A stretch of 43,280 nucleotides of DNA, taken from positions 1 to 43,280 of the forward strand of contig PBIO01000004.1 in the NCBI GenBank assembly GCA_002720865.1, read 5' to 3'. Both the position numbers and the translations under genes were made by a program. The stretch is from Halobacteriovorax sp. (GTDB lineage Bacteria; Bdellovibrionota; Bacteriovoracia; Bacteriovoracales; Bacteriovoracaceae). This document shows positions 1-12,000 of this stretch, one piece after another; position 1 is the stretch's first letter; each line of letters begins with the position of its first letter. Under the pieces are notes generated by a model. That model saw only the letters and a list, made by a program, of their open reading frames with translations, searched no databases and was not told the DNA's origin.

Positions 1-3000
1 CGTGTTATTGCTTTCGGAGCCTCAGTAGGTATTATCAACGCTGTCGGTAATGCCTTTAAGAGCCTTGTATTGCAGACGATTGAGGTTCAAAAGCAAATGA
101 CTGAAATCAATGTCATAATGCAAAAAAGCGTGACGGACATGGGGGCCATGCAGAGATCTCTATTCTCCATAGCAAAAGATACAGCTCAGTCTTTTGGTCT
201 TGTCACTGAGGCTGCATTAGAGTTTTCCCGCCAAGGCATGAGCATGCAGGAAACCCTGAACGCAACCAAGCAGGCGATGATCTTGTCTCGTATTACTGCT
301 CTTGACGCAGCAGAAGCGGTTAAAGGTCTTACTGCCGCTGTTAACGGATTTGCTGAAGCTGGAATTACTCATGCTCAAGTGGTGAATAAAATGTCTGCTG
401 TAGATGTTCAATTTGCCGTAAGCACTGAAGACTTAATCCACGGGCTCGAAAGAGCTGGTGCAGTAGCTCAAGGCGCAAAAGTAAACTTTGATGAATTGAT
501 GGGTGCAATTACTGCCGCCCAACAAATTACAGCCCGAGGGGGCAACGTAATCGGTAACTCCTTCAAGACCATCTTTACAAGGATTCAAAGGCGTTCTACG
601 ATTAACAGGCTGGAAGAGCTTGGGATTGCAGTAAAAGACCTGCAGGGAAATACGCTTCCAGCAATGAAGATACTCAAAGAGCTCGCAATGACTTATGATG
701 GACTTACTGATGCCACTAAAGCTGCTGTAGCTGAGCAAGTAGGTGGGGTATTTCAAATCAATATTTTAAGGGCGGCAATGAAAGACTTGTCTCGGGAGAA
801 TAGCGTATTTGCCCGAGCGACAAAAATTTCATCTAGAGCTACCGACGAAGCTACAAAGAAAAATATAGCTCTAAATCAAACGCTCGCTGCGCTTGCAGCC
901 CAGACAGGAACCTCTATTCAGCAGTTATCTGAATCCCTAGGAAAGCTTACCATGGGCCCGGGTATAGAAAAAGTCTTAAAAACAATTAATACTCTTGCGG
1001 AGGGGGCTTTGGGTGGAATTGAGGCTGAAGGCCTCGGCGGAGACCTAGCAAGAGGAATGCTAAAGGGGTTTGGGAATATCCTCTCTGGTCCCGGCTTAAT
1101 TTTGCTCGGCGGCATGTTTGTCAAACTCTTCGGAGAGGTAACCAAATTTGCCACAAAAAGTATGGCCAATATTATTGGCATTACAACTCAGAAGCAAAAA
1201 CAAAAAGTTGTCGAAGAGGCTATTCTAAAAGTCCTAATGGAAAACGAAGGGGTTGAGGCTTCCCTGCTTGCAATGGGTAAAAACAGGGTCCTACAAGAAG
1301 AACATATTTTAAAATTAATCAAACAACAATCTGCCGCGTCAAAAGAGCGAGCTGCTATAGCTGCCGCCGTTACCCCGGGGATTGTAAAGGCTGGAGTAAG
1401 GGGCGCCGACCTTTCCCTAAAGAAGGGTTCTGGAGGCGTTATCCCCAAAGAAGATAAAGCTATAGAGCGGAAAGGAGCTATGGCTGGCGGGTACTCTCCC
1501 GGGTCGATCTCCAAAATAGACATTGAGGGAGTCGGCCCTGTAGTCTACAACAAAGCTGAAAAAGTAAAAAGATTTCCGGGCATGAAGCAAGAAGCTATTA
1601 TGCCACCGAAGTCAAGTAGGGCTGGAGGGACTTATGCCAAGGAATTTAAAAAGGTCCACGGATTTAATCCATACGCCCAATCCGGCTATATACCTAATTA
1701 TGGCATAGTCAATACGGGTGCCAGTAAAATTTTGGCGCTACCCAGAACAAACATGGTTACGCATGGGAGAGGCGACGGGCAAAGCACTCGTAGAATGGAT
1801 GAAAAATACTCAAGGACCGGGGATAAAATACTCCTGACTGAAGTGGGTAGATTTGTCAGTCAAGGAGTTCCTTACGAGAAGCGGAATGTCCTCGGGAAGA
1901 TTATGTCTAGACTCCTAGACAAGGGAATCGTCTCAATAACTAGGCCGGGACGTTTTGAAAAAGAAAAGTTCCGCGCAAACCCAAGGAGTAAGGATAAAGA
2001 TTACGATCAATTTGAGACCCACATGGTAAAACAGCTATCATCTCAAGGGTACAGAAGTACGGGTAGGGTCATCGACCCAAAGACAAGAAAACTTATAGAG
2101 TCCGGCAATAATAACTATCCCCAAGATGCATTTGCAAAAGGGAAAGTCCCTAGAGAGTTTAAAATATCAAGAATAGACGAAAAGGATTTATTAAGTAAAT
2201 CCATAAGAAGGACTACCGATTTAGACCCCGGGGATGTACTCTCTGGGAAGTATACTTCTGGGGACATAGCAAAAGGGAACGAATTTACCAGAGTGCTTAG
2301 AAGTAATTTTGGGCCAGATTCGGGCATGCACGACGAAGTCCTCATGGGGCTTTTGGACAAATTCGAAGCGTCTAACCTTAATTCTGCCATTAGGCTCATG
2401 GAACAAAAAGGCATTAAAGTCCCCCCGGGACAAGAAGCCTACACCGCAGCTATTCACGGACTCTCAAAAGGCCTAATCCCCAACTTCGCGAAGCCCGGCC
2501 TTCGTTTGCCCACGTGGAAGCATAAAGCTCGCTCGGCAATGCAAATTTACAAAGGCCTCAGCGCCAAAAGAGCCTCAAGTAAGGGGCCGGATATAAAAGC
2601 AAGAGACGCTCTTGCTAAAGCATGGGACGACACCTCAGACTATGCAACCACTGTCTCCAAAACCTTCCGAGGCAAACAAGAAAGAGGTAGACCTGTCAAT
2701 CAGAAAGTTCTGGAAATAATGGAGAACCCAAACAAATATGGGTTTAATGCTGAATGGACTGGAGCAGAAGGTAGAAAAGCGGTACAATTTTTCTCTCAAA
2801 AGGGCAAGCTCGCAAACCCCGACTACCAAGCCATAGGCTCGCAAAACAATTTAGCAGGCGAAGCTCACTTTCAATCAGCCAGAGATATAGCTAAAAGTAT
2901 TTGGGGGAAAGATTCTGTCTCAAGTGTGAAGGGTCGCTCAACCCCGATGGACATGCGAATTTCGAATCTTGGGTATTTAGACCCCAGAACTAGTGGAGCT

Positions 3001-6000
3001 CATGGCCCTTCTAAGATTTTCCATAAGATTCTGCGCCAGCTAGCCATGGACAATCCGCAGTACTTGAAGACCCGACTTTTGCGCGGGGGCAACTTCGATG
3101 GAATACATGGGCTCAAGAGAACGGCTGTTGGTCGAGGGGGAGACACAAGCAAGGCCTTTGGTTTTATGGAGATAGGCGGCAGTATGTCCAGAACCGCCCG
3201 GATTAGCGATATGAAAAAAGCCGATGGGAACATTCCATTCAAGGATGGCGTGTTTGCCGGCGGCGTCGGCAGGAAAGAGAAATATTGGAAAAGCATTCAG
3301 GATTGGTTTGATGGCCTTAGCCCCAAGGACCAAGCAAAGGTCATGAGGGCCAGAATGCACGGGGAATGGAAAATCATGCCGAAAGAGTCTCTAGACACTT
3401 TTGCCAATCAAGGCTTTATCCCTAACTTTGCCGCCAACCCCGCGCAGCACACAATGGCAAAACAGCTCGCAAAACAACGAGCAGAGAGAGAGAATGAATA
3501 CATAGGTGCTGAGCGAGGGCAATTCAATGTGCTCAGAGACAAGTATGGGAAGATCACCTCCAATTACGTCAGGGGTTTGGACCGCCGCAACAATCCAGAA
3601 TGGACACTGAGGAGGCCTCTCCTTAAATCAAAAGATCCAGATCAGTTTATTAGGGAAATTGAGAATTTCCTGCGTATGCATACAAGCGGTCGCCTTAGCG
3701 GTAGTTATTCTCACGGAATGAGATCGCATACGATTAAAAACTACCGTGGAGACGATGTCTCGATAGTTCGAGACGCTAGAGAAGGGCTTGGGGAGAGCGC
3801 TTATCAAAAGCCTCTACTCAGAGAAGATCGGATGTTTGAATACCAGCATGAGAAGACTACTGGCAATAAGACAAAGCAATACTATGGATCAGGAGCAGTT
3901 TCGTGGGGTAGACTTAAGGATCGATGGGGCGATAGCACTGGAGCCAGCCTTAGGACCGAAGGGTTCGCCAAGGGTAGCTACGCCCAAGGAAATCTAAATG
4001 TAACAGACGGGCACTTAAACAGAGGGGTAGTTAGGGTCGATGCGGACGAATTCGACGCATATGCCCCTACTCGCGCGCAAGAGGCGGCCACAGGCCTTGT
4101 CTTTGAAAAACAATTCGCGAAAAAAGATTTGTGGACAAAAAATAACGTTATCGAATTCTTCCGCACTGGGGATCCTTCTTTGCTAGGCATCGCTCACGGC
4201 GGGTTTGGCAGACCAATGTCTCGGGGTCAAAGCCCGCTCAATTGGCTTCAGGAACAAATAAGATCTGGGAAGCTGGAAAATGTCACATTTGACACTATGG
4301 GCGGATGGAATATAGGGCTACAGAAGGAGTTCGAAATAACCGAAGCTTCGTTAAGGAAATACAATCGCGAGCAACGTGACCCGAACAGAGTCGCTTCCAG
4401 CCTAGGGTTAATCCCTAATTTTGCTTTTGGAATGCAAGGCGGGAAAGCCTTTAGTTTCGGAGGCAAAAAGTCAGTTCAAGCAAAAAATGCATACAATCGC
4501 CAGCTTGCCTTAGCTGGCGGAGATATGAGGATGTTCAACAAGGAATACCCTCACCCCGCAATTTCTAGAGCAAGGACAGAAAGAGGGAATTATGCAGCAG
4601 CTCTTAGCGGAAAATCTATGGTATATGCCCCTCACGCAAAAGAGGCCCTCGACAGGAAAAACCTAGAAATCGCCCAAACCCTTCGAAGCCAAGCGAGAAA
4701 AGGATTAATCTCTGAACCACAAAAAGATCAATTAATAAAAGATCTTTACGATTGGGAGAAGATGCTCAAAATAGATAAAAATGTAAAAGACCAATCACTT
4801 AGGCTTAAAAATCTTGATAGATCCCTTACTGGCAAATCAAATTATGCACCAAACTTAGACGACATTACCCTCAGGAACGAGTGGGCCAGATACCTTAAAG
4901 AATCTAGGTATATGGACATGGACACTAGAATCGCTGAGAAATACCTAAGCAGATACGGCCCCACTCCGCCAGAAAGAGTTTTTAATGAGATGGGCATGAT
5001 GAATCTATATGGGGTAAAAGGAGAATCCCCATGGTCTGTTAATACATTTGATAGTAGATACGGGGCGGCAAAGGGGGCTGGACTAGTCTTAAGGAACTCA
5101 GGCTACTCCAGCGGGATGATACCCAATTTTGCTATAATGAAGGGCTTCCCATCTGCCAAGCACTATACCACTAAATTTAAGCCAGCGCTGCAGGCAGCGG
5201 AAAGAAAGAAGGAGTATATCCGATACTTGCTCGAAGCTAGAACAAAAGCCCGCATTAGATATGACAGAACAGGAAGGCTATCCGACAAAAATGCGGCAGA
5301 CTGGAAATCGGCAGAGATTCTTGCATTGCGAAAGCCCGGCAGTGACCACATGTCAATGGAGCACGAAAATATGTTTGGCGCAAAAGCTCGTCGAGCTGGC
5401 GCTCCCCCAAGAGATCTACTCGTCGCCTCATCAGGGCTTGTGCCTAATTTCTTTAATATATTAAGTATTGCAGGAGACAGAAAGCAACTGCTAAAAATGT
5501 GGCAAGGGAAACTTGACAAAGCGAAACACGCTGCTCGTTCAGGAGGCCCAAGAGCAGAAACCGACCCCTTGATTTCAAAGCTTAACGGCGAAGCGAATCA
5601 CATATGGGATCAGCTTCAATTACTAAACCAAGGCAAGCCTTACAAGATCCCCAACTTTGCAAATATATCAAAAATAAAAGAGCTAGCCAAGAGAGGGGTT
5701 GGTGGAGAAAAAGCCAACGCCCAAAAGATGCTTGATAGATTTTCGATTAAATCAAAGTCAATGTTTGATGATATGATCATTGACGATTTTCTTAAGAATC
5801 CAAACATGCCTTATAAGGGCCCGTGGGGAAATACGGTTACAGACTATTTACTTTCAAAAGGATACAATAAAGAACAAATCCTAAAAGCTGCCACGTCTCC
5901 CGGCGGATATACCAGAGGAGGGATGTCTCAAGGCCTTATTCCTAATTTTGCAAGCCTTCCAGTCAGGCCCGGCATAGTCCCTGTTGCGGATGATATATTT

Positions 6001-9000
6001 CAGAACCTTTCCATGAAAAAGCGGGGGCCGCTTGATAGACTTCTGGATAAAGCCCCAAACAAGCAAGAGGTTATAGACGCTCTCCAGAAGATTGGCTGGG
6101 ACAAGCTGGATGATGTCATGGAGATAATTCCACAGCTTGAGAGGCTTGGAATGAAGGTGGCAGACGTCCTTCCTAAATTTTTAAATTTCTTCCCGGGCGG
6201 CCTTATTCCGAACTTTGCCGACCCACTCGGCGCTGCCATATCAAGAGAGAAAGCTGCGGGCGTTCCCGCTAGCTTAATAAGAGTATCTCAATCAAACAGG
6301 CTAAAGGGCCCTCAAAATCCCGCCGGCTTGGCAGTGACGAACACAAGAGACGAGCCTAGAGGAGTGGGGCAGGGGATAAAGCGGGCTATATCAATGGGGA
6401 TTGATCCCAAGACCCATGGAGCATCTAAGGGACGAGTCCCGTCGTTTGCGCTCCCTGCAGGGCTCGGTGGATCACCGCCCCTCGCGTTTGGCACGGCGCC
6501 CATAGCTGGCGTGGCTCCACTCTCCGTTCAATTCAAGGAACTTGGACTGTCTCTAGGCAGCGTCAATAAAGAAACCCTGCAGGCATCGACCTCCTTTCGT
6601 AAGTTTATTCAGGCCGCCCACAAAGGTGACTCATCGGTTACCAAACATGCCGCAGCACTTGACAAACACCTCCGCGCCCTTATTAAGGACGAAGCCGAAC
6701 TAGCCAAGGTGACTGCATCTCTTAGCAGACTAGGTGCCGCAGCAAATAAGGCAGGCAAAAAAGGTACAGACGTTCCGGGTGGGGGCACGACGGGAGCAAC
6801 CTCACCGCCACCAGCGCCTAAAACAGGAGGCGGAGGAGTTATGGGCTGGCTCTCAAATAGCCGAGTCTCAAATTGGGGCAAAAAAACAGGAGCCGCAATG
6901 AACCCCATGAAACCCGGCGGGTTTTTCCAGCAGTTCCACGCAGCGGGAACGGGCCGGATGCATGGCGGGACTAGTGGCATAATGGGGGCAGCTGGAGCGA
7001 AAGCGGGAAATTTCTTCGGAGGCCTGAATAGGCGCATGAACGCAAACCCCGGGGTAGGCATGGCTCTTATGATGGCGCCTATGATGACAGAGGCTGGGGC
7101 AGAATCCATTAGAGGCGGTAAGAGAAAATGGCAGAGAAGCAAGGGTAGCAGGGCCGCCTCGGGGGCCATGTCTGGACTGGGGGACGTCGCCATGTATACC
7201 GCTATGGGAAGCATGATTGCTCCGGGCCCTTGGGGCACCGCAATTGGAGCGACGGTTGGCACTGTTGTAGCGCTAAATAAAGTATTCAACGAAATGAAGT
7301 TAACTGCTGCTGATGTTGGCGAAAGAAACCAGCATCTTGCGTCAGAAATGGATAACGCGGTACAGTCCGTGTCTAAATTTACTCGCCTCGAAAAGAAGCA
7401 AGAAGAAAGGCTTAGGGCAGGAGATTATAAAGGATCGGAATCTATGCAAACTCAACTTAACGAAGCAAGAAGGGAAATGCAAGATTCGTTTGGTAGAGAG
7501 TTTGCCTTCAAATATGAAGATGCAGATGCATCAGAAAGGCAAGAAATGCTTGATAAGGCTCAAGACGCAAAAAGCGCTCAGGCGTCCATCGCCGGAGTTG
7601 ATTCTGCGCTTGCAAAAATAGCAGAGACTGACTTGGCAGGCACAGGTAGCGTGCAGGCTATAATGGGTCGCGGAAAAGGGGAGATGGGCTACACCAGCGT
7701 GGGCATGGGCATTCAAACAGGTCTTATGTCAATAACCGGGGGTATCTCACAAGCCCTAGGTCTGTCCTTTTCCCAGAACAAGGGCGAGTTGATTCCGAGA
7801 GTCAACTTCATGGATTACGCAAGTGCGGGAGAGTTCTTTAGTGGAGGCGTATCTGAGAAAGACAAGGCAATGCAAGTGGCGCAATTCGAGGCTCTTGAGT
7901 CAGATATGCAATCCGCAGGCGCAGCAGTCAGAGGGCTAGACCCAGTCTTAAGTAGTAGAGGCAAGCAAATGCTGGAGGCCTATATGGGTGATGAACGCTT
8001 TAAAACGCTAAGGGAACAAAGCGCAGCGGGAGCAGGTGGCTATGATGAAAGTTTGGCAGAGACCATGTCTGAAAGCGGAGCCGCATTATTCCTTAAGCTT
8101 AAAGAGCAAATAGATCCAAAGATTCAAGGAGAACAAAGAACCCTCATAGAAAAACAACTGCAGGCGCTGTCAGAAAACATGGCGGCTAATGACGAGTCTG
8201 ATGAAACTCAAGCAGTTATGGGCTTTTTCGGCAAGGGTTATATGGATGCTGCTACCGAAGAATTTGACATAAGAAATAAACATCTCGAATTCCTCCGGTC
8301 GCACTTTGCCAACTTTAACAAGTCCCTAAAATATATGATGGGAGATGTTTCCTCTCACTTTAAGGTTATTAGCCAGAGAATGAACGAGGAAAGACAGGGA
8401 TTCCAAGCCTCCGGAGGTGCGCTTAAGTCGGGCGGCATTGGGCTTAACGAGGCGGGAATGATAAGAGTGACCCAAGCTCTCGACAGAATCTCCATGGAGA
8501 TGAAGCATTCTAAATCCCTTGAGGACAATAGGCAGAAAACCTTCAAGGACATCTCGACTAGCGTCCAAAAACATGGCCTCACCTCGATGACGGGTAGAAG
8601 CGCATTCGGTTCGGAGTCAACGCTAGTCTCGGAGGTGCAAAACTTTATGATAGCCCAAGGGGCGCTAGAGGAAGGGGCCGACCTCCGCTCCCTGTTCACA
8701 GGAAACCCCACTGAACGAATGGCAGAAGCTTTTTCGGAGTATATAAAAGAAGGTCAAATCGATTACAATGACCTACTCGCGAGAACCAAAAACGTCACGA
8801 ATAGGGAAGCTCAAGGCTTAACAGATAAGGCTTGGAAAGAGGTGATGGATGTTAAAGGCACCGAGAGGAAAGTCACTGCGGACGAATGGGATGAAGGCTC
8901 CGATTGGATTTTCGACTCCTCCTATCACAGTCGGAATGCGTATGGGTTCGCAATGGGCACCAGAGACGAAGTTGCTGCAAGATATGCAAAAGACTCAGGA

Positions 9001-12000
9001 CGACATATGGTCGAAGGAGACACGATGCATGGCGAGGATGCTCGCATTGGCGAAGAACTACGCAAAAGATTTGGAGAGCTTAGAGACCAATTTACCAAAT
9101 CAGGTGATTTAGATATAGAGGGCTTCACGGATGCAGTTAAATCGATACAAGATGGCATGCAAGTTTATTCAGTCACGCAAGCTCAAATGAGAGAGAATGA
9201 GTGGACCACTGAACACGCCGAGGAAAAGTGGTGGGCGTCGGGGGGGTATATAGCAAGCACCAACGTGCATAGCGAAAGTGTGGGTGTCCAGCAGGCTGTA
9301 TCTGAAACTCTCTGGGACAAACTTAGCACTTGGCAAGCGAAAGAAATTGCAAGGCTCAAACAACAAGCTAAAGAGAAATCTCAAAAACATCTTGCCGACA
9401 TTCAAACAGAAGATGCAGAGGATTCAATTGAGGCGGCGATGAAGGCTCTTCAGGCGGTAGGCACAGCAATCCGACTGAACGCCAGTCAAGAGTCTAGAGA
9501 TATGATGGAGATTATTCAGAAAAACCGAGAATCATATGATCTACTTAAAAACGCCAACCAAATCGAAACCCAATTGTTTAATATGCGAAATACCATGGCG
9601 TTGGAGGGGGCTCAACTCGTTGAGCTCTCGATTAATTCTCAGAGAATTGCAATGGATAGAATCGCTAAACTAAATCTAGAAAGCGTGGCTACTGGCGATG
9701 AAAGCTTTAAAGCGAAAGGCTCTCAGGCAAACCTTGAAAAAATCGAGAGAGACGAAGAAAGAAGGAAGAAGATTGAATCTGCCGTTATCGACCTTGAAGT
9801 TGCCGATAAGCAAATGGATCCATTTGAAGCGCTTATTCATAGCATAAAGCGGCGTTCCGAACAAGATCAAAAATCACTCCTTCGTAGAAAAGCTGGCGAA
9901 CTTTCTTTGGCTAGCGACACATTAATCGGAGATCTTACCCCTCAATCTCTGGAGGCTAAAGGTGGCACTCAAATACATGCAGTCAACTTTTCGGAACTTC
10001 ACAAACGCTCGAAAGCCAGAATGACAGAAGCGGAAGAAAAGTATATGCCTCATTTTGAAAAGATGAAGGAACTGTTAATGAAGGAGGATTTTACCGAGGC
10101 CCTCGGCACTAGGGATTGGCCCAACATTAAGAATGCGATAAACGCAGCGATTGACCCGGGTGAGTTGAATGCAATATTTGCAGCACTTGCTGCTAAAGAA
10201 CTTAAGGATGGAACTAAAGAGATTGGTTCTTTTAAAAATCTTAGTGAGGATACGAGGAAGCTTATGCTCGACAAGCATGACAATGACAATATGGCCAACT
10301 GGAAATCGCCTGAGGCAGCCTTAGACGTTGGGAGAAAGCTTGAGAATCATGCAGGGATAAAAAAAGCAAGGGACAAAATGGTGCAGTTTTGGCTGGAATA
10401 CGAGCAGGCCCAGCGATTATCTACAGAGTCCATGGGGCAGGCAGATTTCAAATCTTATCTTAATGTAATTAATGAGAGAAACAAAGCTTCTTCAGAACTT
10501 ACGAAAGGGATTTTGGGGGCAAAGAAAAAATTTGATAACGAATTAGCTCAGATTAACAACAAATTCAAGAGCGATCCCGCGAAATTGGAAAGGGCGCAGG
10601 CTGGCATTTTAAAGCAATTCAGGGATTCCCTAATCAATTTCTATGGAAAATTATACGACGATGAATTTATTACAGGACAGGCCCCGTCAGGCTTTACGCT
10701 GCCCAGCGGCAAAAGCCCTAGCGACAAGGAATATTATCAATATTCAGTTTTAGGTATGCATGGAGGCATGAAAGGCCAAAAGGGCGTACATCACGCCGCC
10801 GCGCAAGAGGAGCTAAAAAAGCAGCAGGCTGTCTATACAGCAGTTAGAAATGAAATGGGGAAGACAGACAAATCCGGAAGCTTCGTGGCAGACCCAAAGG
10901 AGATATTACAAAGATTTGACAAGATAGCAAAAGAAGGGCTCAGTGGAGTTTTGGATATAAATACGTTATTGGATCAAATAGACCCGGATCGAAAGGCTAG
11001 GATGGCCGAGGAAACGGATAAAATGCTTGCACAGCAAAAGAATATCTCGGTTCAAGAAAAGTTAACCCAAACCATGGATACACTCTCTCATTCAGTTACT
11101 AGAACCGCACAAAGAATGGACGACGCAACAAACATGGCCGCCTCAATCATACAAGAATATGGAAATATGGAGCTGACTACTGGAGGCATGACTGACGTCG
11201 AGCGAGCCAATAGAAGAAGAAGTATAACCGGGGTTACTACTGCGCTAGGAAATCGCAACCAACAAGCGCAACTCCAGAGAGAGGGCTTTCTCTCCCTATT
11301 AAGGAAGATCCCCGGAGTGTCTACCGCAGGACCTGAGAGAGCGACTAGATTAAAAGAGATGGCGGAGCTCATACCCAAGATGAAGCCGTTGAGTCCTGAG
11401 GAATACAAAAAAACAATGGATTCTTTTGTTGGAAAGGCTGGCCTCGACATGTCCTCCAACGCTTTTTCAGGGCCGTCTTCCACAGAACTTTCATCCTCCA
11501 CAGGAATGAAATGGATGGAGCTTCGAAGCGCTAGTGGAAAAGGGCATCAAGAAAAATTAAGAACTGAGATGAATAAGCAGGCTATTTCGCTCAGAGAGCT
11601 AATCGATACTCAAGATTCAGAGATTCAGAAGAGGCAGGCGTTAAATAGAGTTCTTGAAGAGAACGAAAGATACCTCCAGTCTTTTGGCGCAGGTGTTTCC
11701 AGTGCGATTGGCGACATCCGAACTAGGATAGCTAATCAAGAAGCTCGACGAGGGGAGGGTTTAGTCAATGCGGTCAGGGATGGATTGAAGACAAAAATTC
11801 AAGGGGGTTTTGATAAATCAGAGGGCGAAAGCTTTTGGAAACACATGAACGATGCCCGCAGGGAAGCAGACGCTGCCAACGCCGCAGACCAAGCGACAAA
11901 CATTGTATTTGGCACGGGCTTGGGAGATCTCGCCGGAGCCCTTGGAATAGAAAGTATGGCTGGATTTAACATGCAAAAATTCTGGGACCCCGAGGGCTTT

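Noticed and set aside
70..72. TTG as the tape measure start
   Set aside because: The frame is open from base 1 with typical tape-measure sequence (IAFGASVGIINAVG), so the gene begins before the window.
6609..7289. 226-codon reverse-strand frame
   Set aside because: Lies wholly inside the tape measure, is Pro/Ala-rich as expected of an antisense shadow of Gly/Ala-rich coding sequence, and has no recognisable domain.
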